A DNA stretch of 64,000 nucleotides, taken from positions 37,158 through 101,157 of the forward strand of contig CAKRZR010000008.1 of the NCBI GenBank assembly GCA_934433485.1, read 5' to 3'. This DNA comes from an uncultured Eubacteriales bacterium (lineage in GTDB: Bacteria > Bacillota > Clostridia > Oscillospirales > CAG-272). Below the pieces are notes generated by a model. It was not told where the DNA came from. It saw only the letters and a program-made list of their open reading frames with translations, and ran no database searches. The position numbers and the translations under genes are program-made. This document shows positions 1-7,917 of the stretch, piece by piece; the first letter of the stretch is position 1; the number at the start of each line of letters is the position of its first letter.

Positions 1-683
1 CCGCGCGGCAGATCCTCCTCCGCCTGCGATATGACCGCGAGCGACACATCCTCCGCCAGCGTATACGGCTCTACGGCGGAGAAATTGGAAAGCTCCATGT
101 CCAGCCGGTACGTGACAAGCATCGCGGTTTCCTCCGGTGTATAGAGAAGCGCGCCGTCCGCATCGATAAGACCGTACCGTTCCATCAGAGCATGGACGCA
201 GTCGTCCACGTCGCGCACGTCCTTGCGGTTCATGCCGTCGATGAGCTTCTCGTACCGTCTGCCCTTGATGGTGTCAAAAAACGACTCGTCGTACCGGAAT
301 GAAACGGAAGCCTCCCCGGTCGAGATCACAAACGGCGTGGCGCTCGGCGCGTTTGGCGTGATCCCCTTTCCGGAAAGGATCTCCATCGCGCGGCACAGCA
401 CCTCGTTTTCGTCCGCGTTCTTGTCCGGGAACGAGCCGTAATCCAGCTGCAGGGTGTACGTGTATGTATTTGTCACAAGCGGCGTGCCGTTGCGGTCGTA
501 AATCTCCCCGCGAAACGCCTGGATCGGCTCCGTGCGCGTGTAATACACCGTCGGCGTCGCCATTGTGTAGTAGTCCTGCCCCGCGACCTGCAAATACAGC
601 AGCCGTCCCGTGTACAGCACGCAGAACGCGCAGAACAGCACGCCCAGCGCGAAATATCGAATCAGATGCTCTTTTTTCTTCAT
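1..683 (-). CDS. Class B penicillin-binding protein (PBP2/SpoVD-like), N-terminal 227 residues, cut by window edge
   Basis: The frame opens at 683 and stays open to position 1, so only the N-terminal part is present. It begins with a short basic stretch (MKKKEHLIRY), a single membrane helix at about residues 11-30, and then the juxtamembrane motif RGEIYDRNGTPLV, the hallmark of the PBP dimerisation domain of high-molecular-weight class B transpeptidases. Such proteins cross-link peptidoglycan outside the membrane during elongation or sporulation; the catalytic SxxK domain would lie beyond the left edge. The start lies 6 nt after the stop of the upstream gene and has no clear Shine-Dalgarno sequence, so it may depend on translational coupling. 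The family is clear; whether it is PBP2 or SpoVD cannot be decided from this part. Confidence 0.85.
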   Translation of the reverse strand, partial: MKKKEHLIRYFALGVLFCAFCVLYTGRLLYLQVAGQDYYTMATPTVYYTRTEPIQAFRGEIYDRNGTPLVTNTYTYTLQLDYGSFPDKNADENEVLCRAMEILSGKGITPNAPSATPFVISTGEASVSFRYDESFFDTIKGRRYEKLIDGMNRKDVRDVDDCVHALMERYGLIDADGALLYTPEETAMLVTYRLDMELSNFSAVEPYTLAEDVSLAVISQAEEDLPR

Positions 684-689
684 TATTTA

Positions 690-3146
690 TCAAGTAGCGC
701 TGCCGTCTCCCGCGTTTTTCCTGCGCACAATATCGTATGCGCCGTCCGGCAGGAAGGTCTGCGCTTCGATGGAGAGGTCTGAGCCTTCGGCGAGTCCGCA
801 GTGGAACTGCACGTTCGTGTGCTGTCCGGATACCAGAATCGGCGCGCCCTGCCCCTCGATCTCCTCCAGAAGGTTGAAGTTTTCGTCGAAATGCTTCAGT
901 ACCGTGCCGCCGGTGTAGAGGAGATAATGGCCCGGCGCCACATCCACGTGCGGGAAATCGAGCGGATCAAAGCCGCCCCAGGGTGCTGAGAACCGGAACG
1001 ATACGAGCCTGCCGTGCTCCGCGGTATATCCGATGCGCAGGCGCATGACAAGCGGCTTCGGCTCTCCCGGATAGTCCAGCATGCAATATTCCGTCAGTCT
1101 GCCCTCGTCGTCGTATTCGCCCAGATACCCGTAGCGGAAGTCCTGCATGAACCAGCGCGACAGCTTCCAGCCGCCGTCCACGGTCTCAAGGGACCAATAC
1201 GACGCGCGCTCCTGCAATGCGTTCCGGATCTCTTCCGTAATTTCCCCATGGAAGCGCAGATCCTCCCAAAGGCGCATCTGTGTGATCAGCTCTCTGGTCA
1301 GACCGTACGCGCGCAGATCCTTCGCCGACGCTTCCATGCCGAGTCCCGCGTCGTTTGCCACCATGCGCGCCATCGCGAATACGAAATCCTCCGGTCGGGT
1401 GGCTTCAAACTTCCCTCTCGCGCAGCGGATCGTGTATTGTCCCAGCATATGCGGAATGCGGTTCCGGTCGTAGTACGCCTGGTTGCGGATCCGATACCGG
1501 AACATACCGCCGCGCCGTTCCCAGTCGTAGTGCGGCTCGCCCCAGTTGAAATACGTGTGCGCATGCCAGCGGTAATGGCTCGGAATCGACGCGTCGGACA
1601 GGATTGCCGGCTGCATCGTACCGCCGCTTGCCGCTTCAAAGACCTTGCGCACGTACTCCGAGCAGCCGTACTCGTCCCGTCCGGTCGCAAGACAGCCCTC
1701 CATCCCGTCAAAGGACATCCGACATACCCCCGTCTCGCGGAGGATCGTTCCCACACGCTCCGCCATTTTCGCCTGCAGCTGCACCGTCGGATAGAGGGTC
1801 TGGTAGCCGTGGTCTTGCAAACGATAAATCGCCTCGCCTGCCTTATGGGACGCGATATGGGTACCGAACGCACCGCGCGTCACCTCCGTCAAAAGAATGC
1901 CGTCCGGCGTCTCAACCGCCTTCTTGAACCGCGCCAGCTCGTCCCCCATCCGGATACAGTTCAGCGCGGATTTTTCAAAATAGTGGCACCGCTCGGAGAC
2001 AAGGATTTCCGTGTCCGCCTCCCCCACATCGCGCGCCAGCGTCGTCTCGTCCATGATCAATAACTCCGGATCCGGCGATGGTGTGACATACGGATCATAC
2101 GTGTGGATGAAGTTCGAGAGCGTGTGGAACCCGATCTTGATGCCCCGCTTTGCTGCATACTCGACGGCGTTTTTCAACCCCGCGTCGCCGTCCGGGAAGT
2201 AGTTCGGGGAAATCGCAAAGTGCCCCCAGCTTACAAACGGATTGCCGAAATAGCAAAATCCGCCGCCGGACAGCTCCGCAAGCTCGAGCAGCTCATCAAA
2301 CGTGTACTTGTCGCGCGGCTTTTCCGCTTCTGCGAGGTTCCCCATGAGATACGCGATCCCGTCCTGCTGCACCATGAGGTATGACCGGTACGCGTAGGGG
2401 GATTTTTTCGCCCATACCCCATCGATCACGGGATGCGGCAGTCCCTCGGCAAGCTCCATCTCCCCGATTTTGTCGAGCAGTCCGGCGTTTGTCGCGCATA
2501 GGAAGCAGACCGCCGCGCCGTCGATGTGGGCGTCCGGACCCGTGACCTCGGCGGACGCTACATTCTGCCGTCCGGTGGCATAGTAATGCGTATCGGCGTG
2601 CGTCTCCGGATACCGCATATGGCGCGCATAGCACTGGAGAACCACACCGTTCTCGCCGGATTTTGTCTTAACCGGCGCGGCGGCGCTGTCGTCAAAACGG
2701 GCGCGATCATAAAACGGCAGTGTGCAGCATCCGTCGTAGGGATGGGTGTCGAGCCATTCCGCCGGGTATCCGCCCATGACCTTCGGCATCAGGGACTGCA
2801 TACAGACGGAATTCTCCCCGTCCGTCGCTTCCCCGAGCAGATCGCCGAAGCGCTCCATGGCGACATAATACGGACCGAACACAAACGCATCCGCGGCGTC
2901 GGGGGCAGAATCGAGGGTCAGCACCGCGTAGCCGCCCCTGTACCGGAGCGAAAACGACGCGTCGCCAAGGGCAGGATAGGCAGCCGTGACACGCAGTCCG
3001 TCCCCGGTTTCCGTGACCGCGGCGGCAGTCGGCAAAATGGCGTGCCCGTTTACCAGAAAACGACCGATGGGCTGCGGCGCGATACGAACGATCCCGTCCT
3101 CGGTCAGCGTGAGATGGGATTGTTGGTCGATGATGATTTGCAGCAT
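690..3146 (-). CDS. Putative TIM-barrel glycoside hydrolase, 818 aa
   Basis: A long cytoplasmic-looking protein (no signal peptide) with an N-terminal beta-rich region (about 1-270) and a central segment that reads like a TIM barrel: a barrel-strand motif GIKIGFHTLSNF, followed by MSFDGMEGC with acidic residues placed as in glycoside hydrolase active sites, and a C-terminal beta-rich domain. I cannot assign a CAZy family. The start at 3146 (MLQIII) follows an AAAGGA ribosome binding site at proper spacing; an upstream ATG at 3185 in the same frame lacks one. It lies directly upstream of the PBP gene, only 6 nt away, and downstream of the cysteine desulfurase gene on the same strand, but a functional link with either is not evident. 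The hydrolase call is inference from fold-like motifs. Confidence 0.55.
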   Translation of the reverse strand: MLQIIIDQQSHLTLTEDGIVRIAPQPIGRFLVNGHAILPTAAAVTETGDGLRVTAAYPALGDASFSLRYRGGYAVLTLDSAPDAADAFVFGPYYVAMERFGDLLGEATDGENSVCMQSLMPKVMGGYPAEWLDTHPYDGCCTLPFYDRARFDDSAAAPVKTKSGENGVVLQCYARHMRYPETHADTHYYATGRQNVASAEVTGPDAHIDGAAVCFLCATNAGLLDKIGEMELAEGLPHPVIDGVWAKKSPYAYRSYLMVQQDGIAYLMGNLAEAEKPRDKYTFDELLELAELSGGGFCYFGNPFVSWGHFAISPNYFPDGDAGLKNAVEYAAKRGIKIGFHTLSNFIHTYDPYVTPSPDPELLIMDETTLARDVGEADTEILVSERCHYFEKSALNCIRMGDELARFKKAVETPDGILLTEVTRGAFGTHIASHKAGEAIYRLQDHGYQTLYPTVQLQAKMAERVGTILRETGVCRMSFDGMEGCLATGRDEYGCSEYVRKVFEAASGGTMQPAILSDASIPSHYRWHAHTYFNWGEPHYDWERRGGMFRYRIRNQAYYDRNRIPHMLGQYTIRCARGKFEATRPEDFVFAMARMVANDAGLGMEASAKDLRAYGLTRELITQMRLWEDLRFHGEITEEIRNALQERASYWSLETVDGGWKLSRWFMQDFRYGYLGEYDDEGRLTEYCMLDYPGEPKPLVMRLRIGYTAEHGRLVSFRFSAPWGGFDPLDFPHVDVAPGHYLLYTGGTVLKHFDENFNLLEEIEGQGAPILVSGQHTNVQFHCGLAEGSDLSIEAQTFLPDGAYDIVRRKNAGDGSAT

Positions 3147-3207
3147 GGCGACTTGTCCTTTCTCATGAGGGTGGTGTGATGGCAAAAGGCGGGTTCTTCA
3201 TCATCCG

Positions 3208-4392
3208 TCACCGCAGCCGCTGGAGGGTACGCACCCCGTCGGCGAGAGCATCGGCGAACGCGTCGATCTCTTCCGCGGTGTTCGTATAGTCGAAGCTCAC
3301 GCGGATTGCCGTATCCATGGCGCGCGCGTCCAGACCGTATGCCGTGAGCGCCGCGGAGGTGTGCTTGCCATGCGCGGAGCAGGCGGATCCGGCGGACACA
3401 CAGATCTCGCGTCCGGAGAGGTAGTTGAGCATGATCTCGCTGCGGATACCGGGGAGCGAGAGGTGGACGATCCCCTCCGTATGCGCGGGCGGAATGTGCG
3501 TCTCCACGCCGTCGATGACAGAGAGGTGGGCAAGAAGGCGGGCGCGCAGGGCGGATTCCGTCTCTCTGTGTGCGGAAAAGTCGCGTATGGCTTCGGTGGC
3601 GGCTGCGGCAAAGGCGGCGATGGCGAAGAGATTCTCCGTACCGCTGCGGTAGCCGAACTCCTGACCGCCGCCGGGCATCACGGGGACGAGCTTCTTCTGC
3701 CGGTCAAGCTCACCGCGGATATACAGCGCACCCGCGCCGCGGGTACCGTGGATTTTATGCGCGCTGACGGAGAGGGTATCCACGCCGAGCCGGTCGGGGG
3801 AATCCTTGATTTTGCCAAAGCCCTGCACGTCGTCGCAATGGATCACGGCTCCCGGCGCGTATTTGCGCACGAGCTTCGCGGCGGCAGGGACATCGTACAC
3901 GGCGCCGGTCTCGTTGTTGACGCGCATACAGCCGAAGTATAACACCGGCGACGGCGGGTTTTGCAGTGCATCCGTGAGGGCGTCCAGATCGAGCACACCG
4001 CCTGTGGTGGGGATACGCACAAGGTCATACCCCTCGCTCTCCAGACGCAGCGCGGGATTTTCCATAGACGGATGCTCGCCGGCCGCGAGGAGGATGGTAC
4101 CGGGGCGGTTGGGATCGCGCTTTTTGGCGTACGCGACGCCGAGGAGGGACAGATTGTTCGCCTCTGTTCCGGAAGCGGTGAGGATCACGCGGTCCGCGCC
4201 CATGCGGTTCTCGAGCCGTCGGAGACCCATGGCGTGCGCGACCTGCTCACGACATCCCGCGAGGAACTTCGCGGCGGACAGTCCGGCAAAGTGCGTGGAC
4301 GAGGGATTGGCGAAAAATTCCTCCGCCGCGCGCATCCCGTCCAATGCCGCCCGCGACGGTTTTGTAGTGGCTGCGTTATCGAGATAAATCAT
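3208..4392 (-). CDS. Cysteine desulfurase, NifS/IscS family, 394 aa
   Basis: PLP-dependent enzyme that removes sulfur from cysteine to give alanine and an enzyme persulfide, feeding Fe-S cluster or thiolation pathways. The start MIYLDNAATTKPS is the canonical N-terminus. His107 (GEHPSM) stacks on PLP, Asp187 lies in HCDDVQGFGK, Lys213 in SVSAHKIHG forms the Schiff base, and Cys338 in SAGSACSAHGK is the persulfide cysteine. The length of 394 residues is normal for the family. No iscU/nifU or thiI partner lies beside it, so whether it serves Fe-S assembly or tRNA thiolation cannot be told. The ribosome binding site is weak (GTAGGTG). Confidence 0.93.
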   Translation of the reverse strand: MIYLDNAATTKPSRAALDGMRAAEEFFANPSSTHFAGLSAAKFLAGCREQVAHAMGLRRLENRMGADRVILTASGTEANNLSLLGVAYAKKRDPNRPGTILLAAGEHPSMENPALRLESEGYDLVRIPTTGGVLDLDALTDALQNPPSPVLYFGCMRVNNETGAVYDVPAAAKLVRKYAPGAVIHCDDVQGFGKIKDSPDRLGVDTLSVSAHKIHGTRGAGALYIRGELDRQKKLVPVMPGGGQEFGYRSGTENLFAIAAFAAAATEAIRDFSAHRETESALRARLLAHLSVIDGVETHIPPAHTEGIVHLSLPGIRSEIMLNYLSGREICVSAGSACSAHGKHTSAALTAYGLDARAMDTAIRVSFDYTNTAEEIDAFADALADGVRTLQRLR

Positions 4393-4491
4393 AACAGAAA
4401 TACACCTACTATAAAGGAGATACGCGGTCGCAGTGCAGGCGTGATCGCGCTATACGAAAAAGCCGGGGATTGCACAGGTGCGAACCACTTC

Positions 4492-5007
4492 TCACGGAAT
4501 CAGCAGAAACTCCAGCATCTGATCGACGTCCTCCATATGGGACTCGTACAGATCGGGCAGCGAGGTATAAGTGAACAGGTACACGTTGCCGTTTTTGACC
4601 GTCGCCGCCTGCAGGACGCGGTAGGTATAGTCGCCGAGTGTGCCGGTCCAGGTATACTTCACGCCGTGATTGCCGTCGATGAGGATGTTCTCGCTGTCCT
4701 CCACGGTCACGTCCTTATAGACATTTTTGATCTCGTCGAGATTGGTTTCCCACCACTCGTCCAGGGTGGTGTCCGTGTTCGGCAGATCCCACGAGGTGAC
4801 GAGCACCCCGGACGTGTCCGCGTTCGAATAATACGCGCCGGTCGCGCCGGTGGTCATATCGACGGTCCAATCCTCCGGCACGAACAGCGTATAGTCCGCG
4901 CCTTCGCCAGACGCCGTTTTCATCCCGGCAGGCGCGTCCGGATCGTTGTTGCATCCGGCAAGCAGAAGAACGGCTGATAGCGCTATGATTAGGAATTTTT
5001 TATTCAT
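4492..5007 (-). CDS. Small lipoprotein with PsbP/DcrB-like domain, 171 aa
   Basis: A signal peptide ends in the lipobox LLAGC (Cys19), so the protein should be lipid-anchored on the outer face of the membrane. The mature part (about 35-171) has the shape of PsbP/DcrB-like domains: FVPEDWTVD near the start, alternating beta strands, then DVDQMLEFLL at the end. Substrate and role are unknown. A strong AGGAGGT site lies 5 nt before the ATG. It is a monocistronic minus-strand gene; repeat R1 copy A lies directly upstream of its ribosome binding site. Confidence 0.75.
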   Translation of the reverse strand: MNKKFLIIALSAVLLLAGCNNDPDAPAGMKTASGEGADYTLFVPEDWTVDMTTGATGAYYSNADTSGVLVTSWDLPNTDTTLDEWWETNLDEIKNVYKDVTVEDSENILIDGNHGVKYTWTGTLGDYTYRVLQAATVKNGNVYLFTYTSLPDLYESHMEDVDQMLEFLLIP

Positions 5008-5021
5008 TGATACCTCCTGAT

Positions 5022-5262
5022 AGGGGAACGGTCGCTTTTGAATGCACGAACAAGTTCGTGTTACGATCTTGTTCGTGCCAGCTCCCGCAAAACTTTTATG
5101 AATGGATGGGATTGGATATAGTTTGTGCGAGTCCGGTTGCTCACCAATATGGTACCGTCCAATACATGAGAAGATCGTTCGCGAGCGGCTCCCATGCGTT
5201 TAGCTGAGCCAATGCATTGGCTCCCTAAACTCCGTGATCCGCACACTACGGGGAGAAATTGC
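5022..5262 (+). repeat. Repeat R1, full-length copy A
   Basis: R1 copies share the order: G-rich leader (GGGGAACG..GCGG), a variable hairpin, an AAAACTTTTAT block, a GGATATAGTTTGTGCAAG block, GCTCACCAA, and in full copies a structured tail containing GTTTAGCTGAGCCAATG. Copy A carries a hairpin built on GCACGAACAAG and its complement. It sits 5' of the lipoprotein gene, unlike most R1 copies, which follow stop codons. With the perR promoter it fills the 5008-5535 gap; no gene is seen there. Confidence 0.8.
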
Positions 5263-5468
5263 TTGATATAGTTTATTGGGGAATGGCATTTTTCTTCTGG
5301 GAGTGCTTCCGCGCATTCCTACTGCTCATTTCTCACTTCTCATTCTTTCCATCCACAGGATATGCTACATTATAGTATACTCTATGCATCGTTTCAAGAG
5401 GAAAAATGTAAACGTGGGCGAAAAACGGGATTTTCGAAAAAAAAGTTGAAAAAATTCCGATTTTCCTC

Positions 5469-5497
5469 TTGACAAACCAGCCCCGCTGTGGTATACT
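5469..5497 (+). promoter_or_regulatory. Sigma-A type promoter of perR operon
   Basis: Perfect TTGACA at 5469-5474, a 17-nt spacer, and TATACT at 5492-5497. The expected transcription start is a few bases downstream, just before the Fur/PerR-type box. Confidence 0.8.
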
Positions 5498-5519
5498 CTT
5501 ATCAAGAACAAATCCTAAT

Positions 5520-5534
5520 TGAGAATGAGTATCA
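5520..5534 (+). promoter_or_regulatory. Fur/PerR-type operator overlapping the perR ribosome binding region
   Basis: TGAGAATGAGTATCA matches the 7-1-7 Fur-family consensus TGATAATNATTATCA at 12 of 14 informative positions. It lies between the promoter and the ATG at 5536, so bound repressor would block transcription elongation or initiation. Autoregulation is inferred. Confidence 0.65.
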
Positions 5535-5535
5535 C

Positions 5536-5985
5536 ATGAAGCGAAACACACTGCAAAAGCGGATCATTCTGGATGCGCTGCGCGAGATGAACTGTCATGC
5601 GTCGGCAGGAATGGTATATGCAAAGATCTCCGCGGACTATCCGACGATCAGTCTCGGCACCGTCTATCGGGTACTTTCCGACGCGGCTGCCTCCGGAGAG
5701 CTCCTGCGCCTCCATTTTACGACGACGGACGACCGGTTCGACATCACGCTCCCGCCGCATCCGCACGTGGTTTGTTCCCGATGCGGCTTCGTGGACGATG
5801 TGGCGATGCGCGACGGCTGGGACAGCATGGACAACGTACTCTCCGCCGGGCGCGATCCGGACGCACCGTTTCACCTGACCGGCTGCACCATCGAATGGGT
5901 CGGGCTATGCGCCGCCTGTCAAAAAGCAATCGCGGCGGAAGCGGCACAAATGGAAATCGAAGCGGCGGAAAGCGATCCCGCGTAA
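5536..5985 (+). CDS. perR: PerR-like peroxide-sensing regulator (Fur family), 149 aa
   Basis: Winged-helix DNA-binding domain at about residues 1-75 (TISLGTVYRVLSDAAASGEL) and a C-terminal metal-binding dimerisation domain. Structural zinc cysteines are present as CSRC and CAAC. The regulatory metal site follows PerR rather than Fur: the motif DDRFDI supplies the Asp that corresponds to Asp85 of Bacillus PerR, with HPHVVC giving the paired histidines and an N-terminal His in NCHASAGMV. In that family iron-catalysed oxidation of histidines releases DNA on peroxide stress. Rubrerythrin and rubredoxin genes follow immediately, which is the expected regulon. I chose the ATG at 5536 because the upstream in-frame GTG lies inside the promoter. 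Confidence 0.85.
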   Translation: MKRNTLQKRIILDALREMNCHASAGMVYAKISADYPTISLGTVYRVLSDAAASGELLRLHFTTTDDRFDITLPPHPHVVCSRCGFVDDVAMRDGWDSMDNVLSAGRDPDAPFHLTGCTIEWVGLCAACQKAIAAEAAQMEIEAAESDPA

Positions 5986-6048
5986 AAGAATCGCGCAAAA
6001 AACAACAAATACAGGCGATATGCCGCAGATAAAAAAGGAGAATAAGCT

Positions 6049-6603
6049 ATGAAAAAGTGGAGATGCACCGTATGTGGAGAAATCGTGGAATCCGAAACCA
6101 GACCGGAGAAATGTCCCGTATGCAAGGCCCCGGGCGAGAAGTTTGTGGAGGTCAAGGAAGAGGGCATGACCTGGGCCGCTGAGCACGTAGTCGGTCTGGG
6201 CAAGGCAGCGGACGTTCCGGAAGAGATCATCGAGGGTCTGCGCGCAAATTTCCAGGGCGAATGCAGCGAGGTCGGTATGTACCTGGCGATGGCACGCGTC
6301 GCGCACCGCGAGGGCTATCCGGAGATCGGTCTGTACTGGGAAAAGGCAGCGTTCGAGGAAGCGGAGCACGCGGCAAAGTTCGCGGAGCTGCTCGGTGAAG
6401 TCGTCACTCCGTCCACGGAAAAGAACCTGACGATGCGTGTGGAAGCCGAAAACGGCGCGACCGCGGGCAAATTCGAGTTGGCAAAGCTGGCAAAGCAGCA
6501 CAACCTCGACGCCATCCACGACACCGTCCACGAGATGGCAAAGGACGAAGCAAGACACGGCAAGGCATTTGCAGGTCTTCTGAAGCGGTACTTCGGCAAG
6601 TAA
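6049..6603 (+). CDS. Reverse rubrerythrin, 184 aa
   Basis: A peroxide-reducing non-haem iron protein of the cytoplasm. The rubredoxin-type FeS4 domain is at the N-terminus (CTVCGE and CPVCKA, residues 5-25), and the four-helix ferritin-like diiron domain follows (about 45-184, with E-x-x-H pairs in FEEAEHAAKF and KDEARHGKAF). This domain order, opposite to classical rubrerythrin, is typical of the reverse rubrerythrins of anaerobic clostridia. The ribosome binding site AAGGAG lies 8 nt upstream. It is the second gene of the perR operon, and rubredoxin 25 nt downstream is its probable electron donor. Confidence 0.92.
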   Translation: MKKWRCTVCGEIVESETRPEKCPVCKAPGEKFVEVKEEGMTWAAEHVVGLGKAADVPEEIIEGLRANFQGECSEVGMYLAMARVAHREGYPEIGLYWEKAAFEEAEHAAKFAELLGEVVTPSTEKNLTMRVEAENGATAGKFELAKLAKQHNLDAIHDTVHEMAKDEARHGKAFAGLLKRYFGK

Positions 6604-6628
6604 TCGATAATAACGGAGGACAACCGAA

Positions 6629-6790
6629 ATGAAGAAATACGAATGCCCGTGCGGCTACCTCTACGACCCGGCAGAAGGCGATCCGGATAACGGCGTAGCT
6701 CCCGGCACCCCGTGGGAAGACGTACCGGAGGATTGGGTATGTCCCACCTGCGGTCTCGGCAAGGACGCGTTCACGGAAGTCGAGGAGTAA
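6629..6790 (+). CDS. Rubredoxin, 53 aa
   Basis: A one-iron electron carrier. The two cysteine pairs are CPCG (residues 6-8) and CPTCG (38-41), separated by the usual YDPAEGDPDNGVAPGTPWED segment, with WVCPTCG near the C-terminus. The first pair is C-P-C rather than the usual C-x-x-C, a spacing worth noting, although the same short form occurs in some clostridial rubredoxin-like proteins. The length of 53 residues is normal. A GGAGGA site precedes the ATG. It is the last gene of the perR-rubrerythrin operon and most likely passes electrons to rubrerythrin. Confidence 0.88.
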   Translation: MKKYECPCGYLYDPAEGDPDNGVAPGTPWEDVPEDWVCPTCGLGKDAFTEVEE

Positions 6791-6801
6791 AGGAATAGAG
6801 A

Positions 6802-6845
6802 AAACCCTCTGTCACGGGCTCCCATTCTGTGGCGGAGGGCTTTCT
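6802..6845. terminator. Terminator after rubredoxin, convergent with IclR gene
   Basis: Stem built on CCCTCTGTCAC and GTGGCGGAGGG with a loop of about 12 nt, followed by CTTTCTGTT. It lies between convergent genes. Confidence 0.7.
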
Positions 6846-6855
6846 GTTGCCTATA

Positions 6856-7623
6856 CTATTTTCCCGGCGCGAAGAGCTTTCGCTGGATCTCCGCCGCGGC
6901 GTTCTTGAGCAGACTTACATAATAATCCACCTCAATCTCCGTTTTGTAGCCGATGAAGCCGGAGAAGGACAGGGCGGCAATGATCTCTCCCGCATCGGAA
7001 CGGATCGGCACCGCGATACAGAAGCCTTCGTTTTGTGATTCGTGCTTATCGAGTGCATAGCCCTGTGCGCGGATCTTCTCTAATTCCGCGAGAAACGCCG
7101 TTTTATCTGTGATGGTTTTGTCCGTCATGCGGCGGAAATCGATGGCATCGAGCAGTTCTGAGAACAGCGGCTCCGTTAGCTCCGACAGCAGAAGCTTCCC
7201 GCAGGCACTCGCGTGAAACGGCAGGACAGTTCCGATCGGCGGCACATAGTCCACGATTTTTTCCGTGCGGGACTGTCCGAGAATATAGCACCGATCCAGT
7301 TCCCGCACCACGAGGTTCATCGCCTCCTGTTCTGCTTCCGACAGGCGCACCATGATCAGATACGAGACCTCTTTCAGCATGAGAAGAAAGCTCTTTTTCT
7401 CTGTCACCATCGTGATTTTGTAGCCAAGCGTGTATTTCTCTTCTGCGTCCTGATACACCCAACCATAGTTGCACATGGTTTTCAAAAGGCGGAATGTGGT
7501 GGCAGAGCTGATACCGCAGCGTTTCGCGATCTCATTGACGCCGAGCGGGGTCATATCGTCCCGCAGCAAATCCAAAATGGTCAACGCCCGCTCAAGCACC
7601 CTTACGTTCGTTTTTTCCTCCAT
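6856..7623 (-). CDS. IclR-family transcriptional regulator, 255 aa
   Basis: The N-terminal winged helix (about 5-70) has the family pattern ALTILDLLRDD..LGVNEIAKRCGISSATTFRLLKTM; the C-terminal effector-binding domain carries FHASACGKLLLSE and YALDKHESQNEGFCIAVPI. IclR proteins usually bind small sugar acids or aromatic acids. The gene is divergent from the lipoprotein gene at 7918, and a 26-bp perfect palindrome lies in that promoter region, so it probably controls that lipoprotein and the propeller gene after it. The start at 7623 follows GGAGGT. The same frame stays open far upstream, but that part is the shadow of the opposite gene. Confidence 0.9.
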   Translation of the reverse strand: MEEKTNVRVLERALTILDLLRDDMTPLGVNEIAKRCGISSATTFRLLKTMCNYGWVYQDAEEKYTLGYKITMVTEKKSFLLMLKEVSYLIMVRLSEAEQEAMNLVVRELDRCYILGQSRTEKIVDYVPPIGTVLPFHASACGKLLLSELTEPLFSELLDAIDFRRMTDKTITDKTAFLAELEKIRAQGYALDKHESQNEGFCIAVPIRSDAGEIIAALSFSGFIGYKTEIEVDYYVSLLKNAAAEIQRKLFAPGK

Positions 7624-7669
7624 ACGCCATACACCTCCGCTGCTTCTATGATGTGCTATTTTCAGGATG

Positions 7670-7745
7670 CTCTGAATCCATCGAATTTTTGCGCCGAGAG
7701 CCTGAACAGATGGTTTGCAGCGCAAAAAGCAACCTGAAATCAGAG
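7670..7745 (+). repeat. Repeat R2, copy 1 (MITE-like hairpin)
   Basis: Ends CTCTGA and TCAGAG in inverted orientation, with an inner stem TTTTTGCGC / GCGCAAAAA. The stem sequence differs from copies 2 and 3 but pairs equally well. Confidence 0.7.
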
Positions 7746-7842
7746 TCATTTTCATTGTACCATGATCTTGTGAACGATTCAAGGCATTCCGTGATACTAC
7801 TTTATGAAAAAGCATACTGCCAAAAATATTTTCTTTCGTGTA

Positions 7843-7871
7843 TTGACAAAGCCGCATGGAAATGCTATAAT
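7843..7871 (+). promoter_or_regulatory. Promoter of the lipoprotein/propeller operon
   Basis: TTGACA at 7843-7848, 17-nt spacer, TATAAT at 7866-7871: both boxes are perfect. Confidence 0.85.
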
Positions 7872-7873
7872 GT

Positions 7874-7899
7874 AAAAATGAAATATGCATTTCATTTTT
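7874..7899. promoter_or_regulatory. Perfect 11-bp inverted repeat, likely IclR operator
   Basis: AAAAATGAAAT, a 4-nt centre ATGC, then ATTTCATTTTT. It begins 3 nt after the -10 box and ends before the AAGGAG site, so a bound regulator would repress. Assignment to the divergent IclR regulator is inferred from position. Confidence 0.65.
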
Positions 7900-7917
7900 T
7901 ACGTAAGGAGTCAGCAT

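Noticed and set aside
1014..2063. Plus-strand frames of up to 349 residues opposite the putative glycosidase
   Set aside because: Arg/His/Pro-rich shadow composition typical of the antisense of GC-rich genes; no ribosome binding site.
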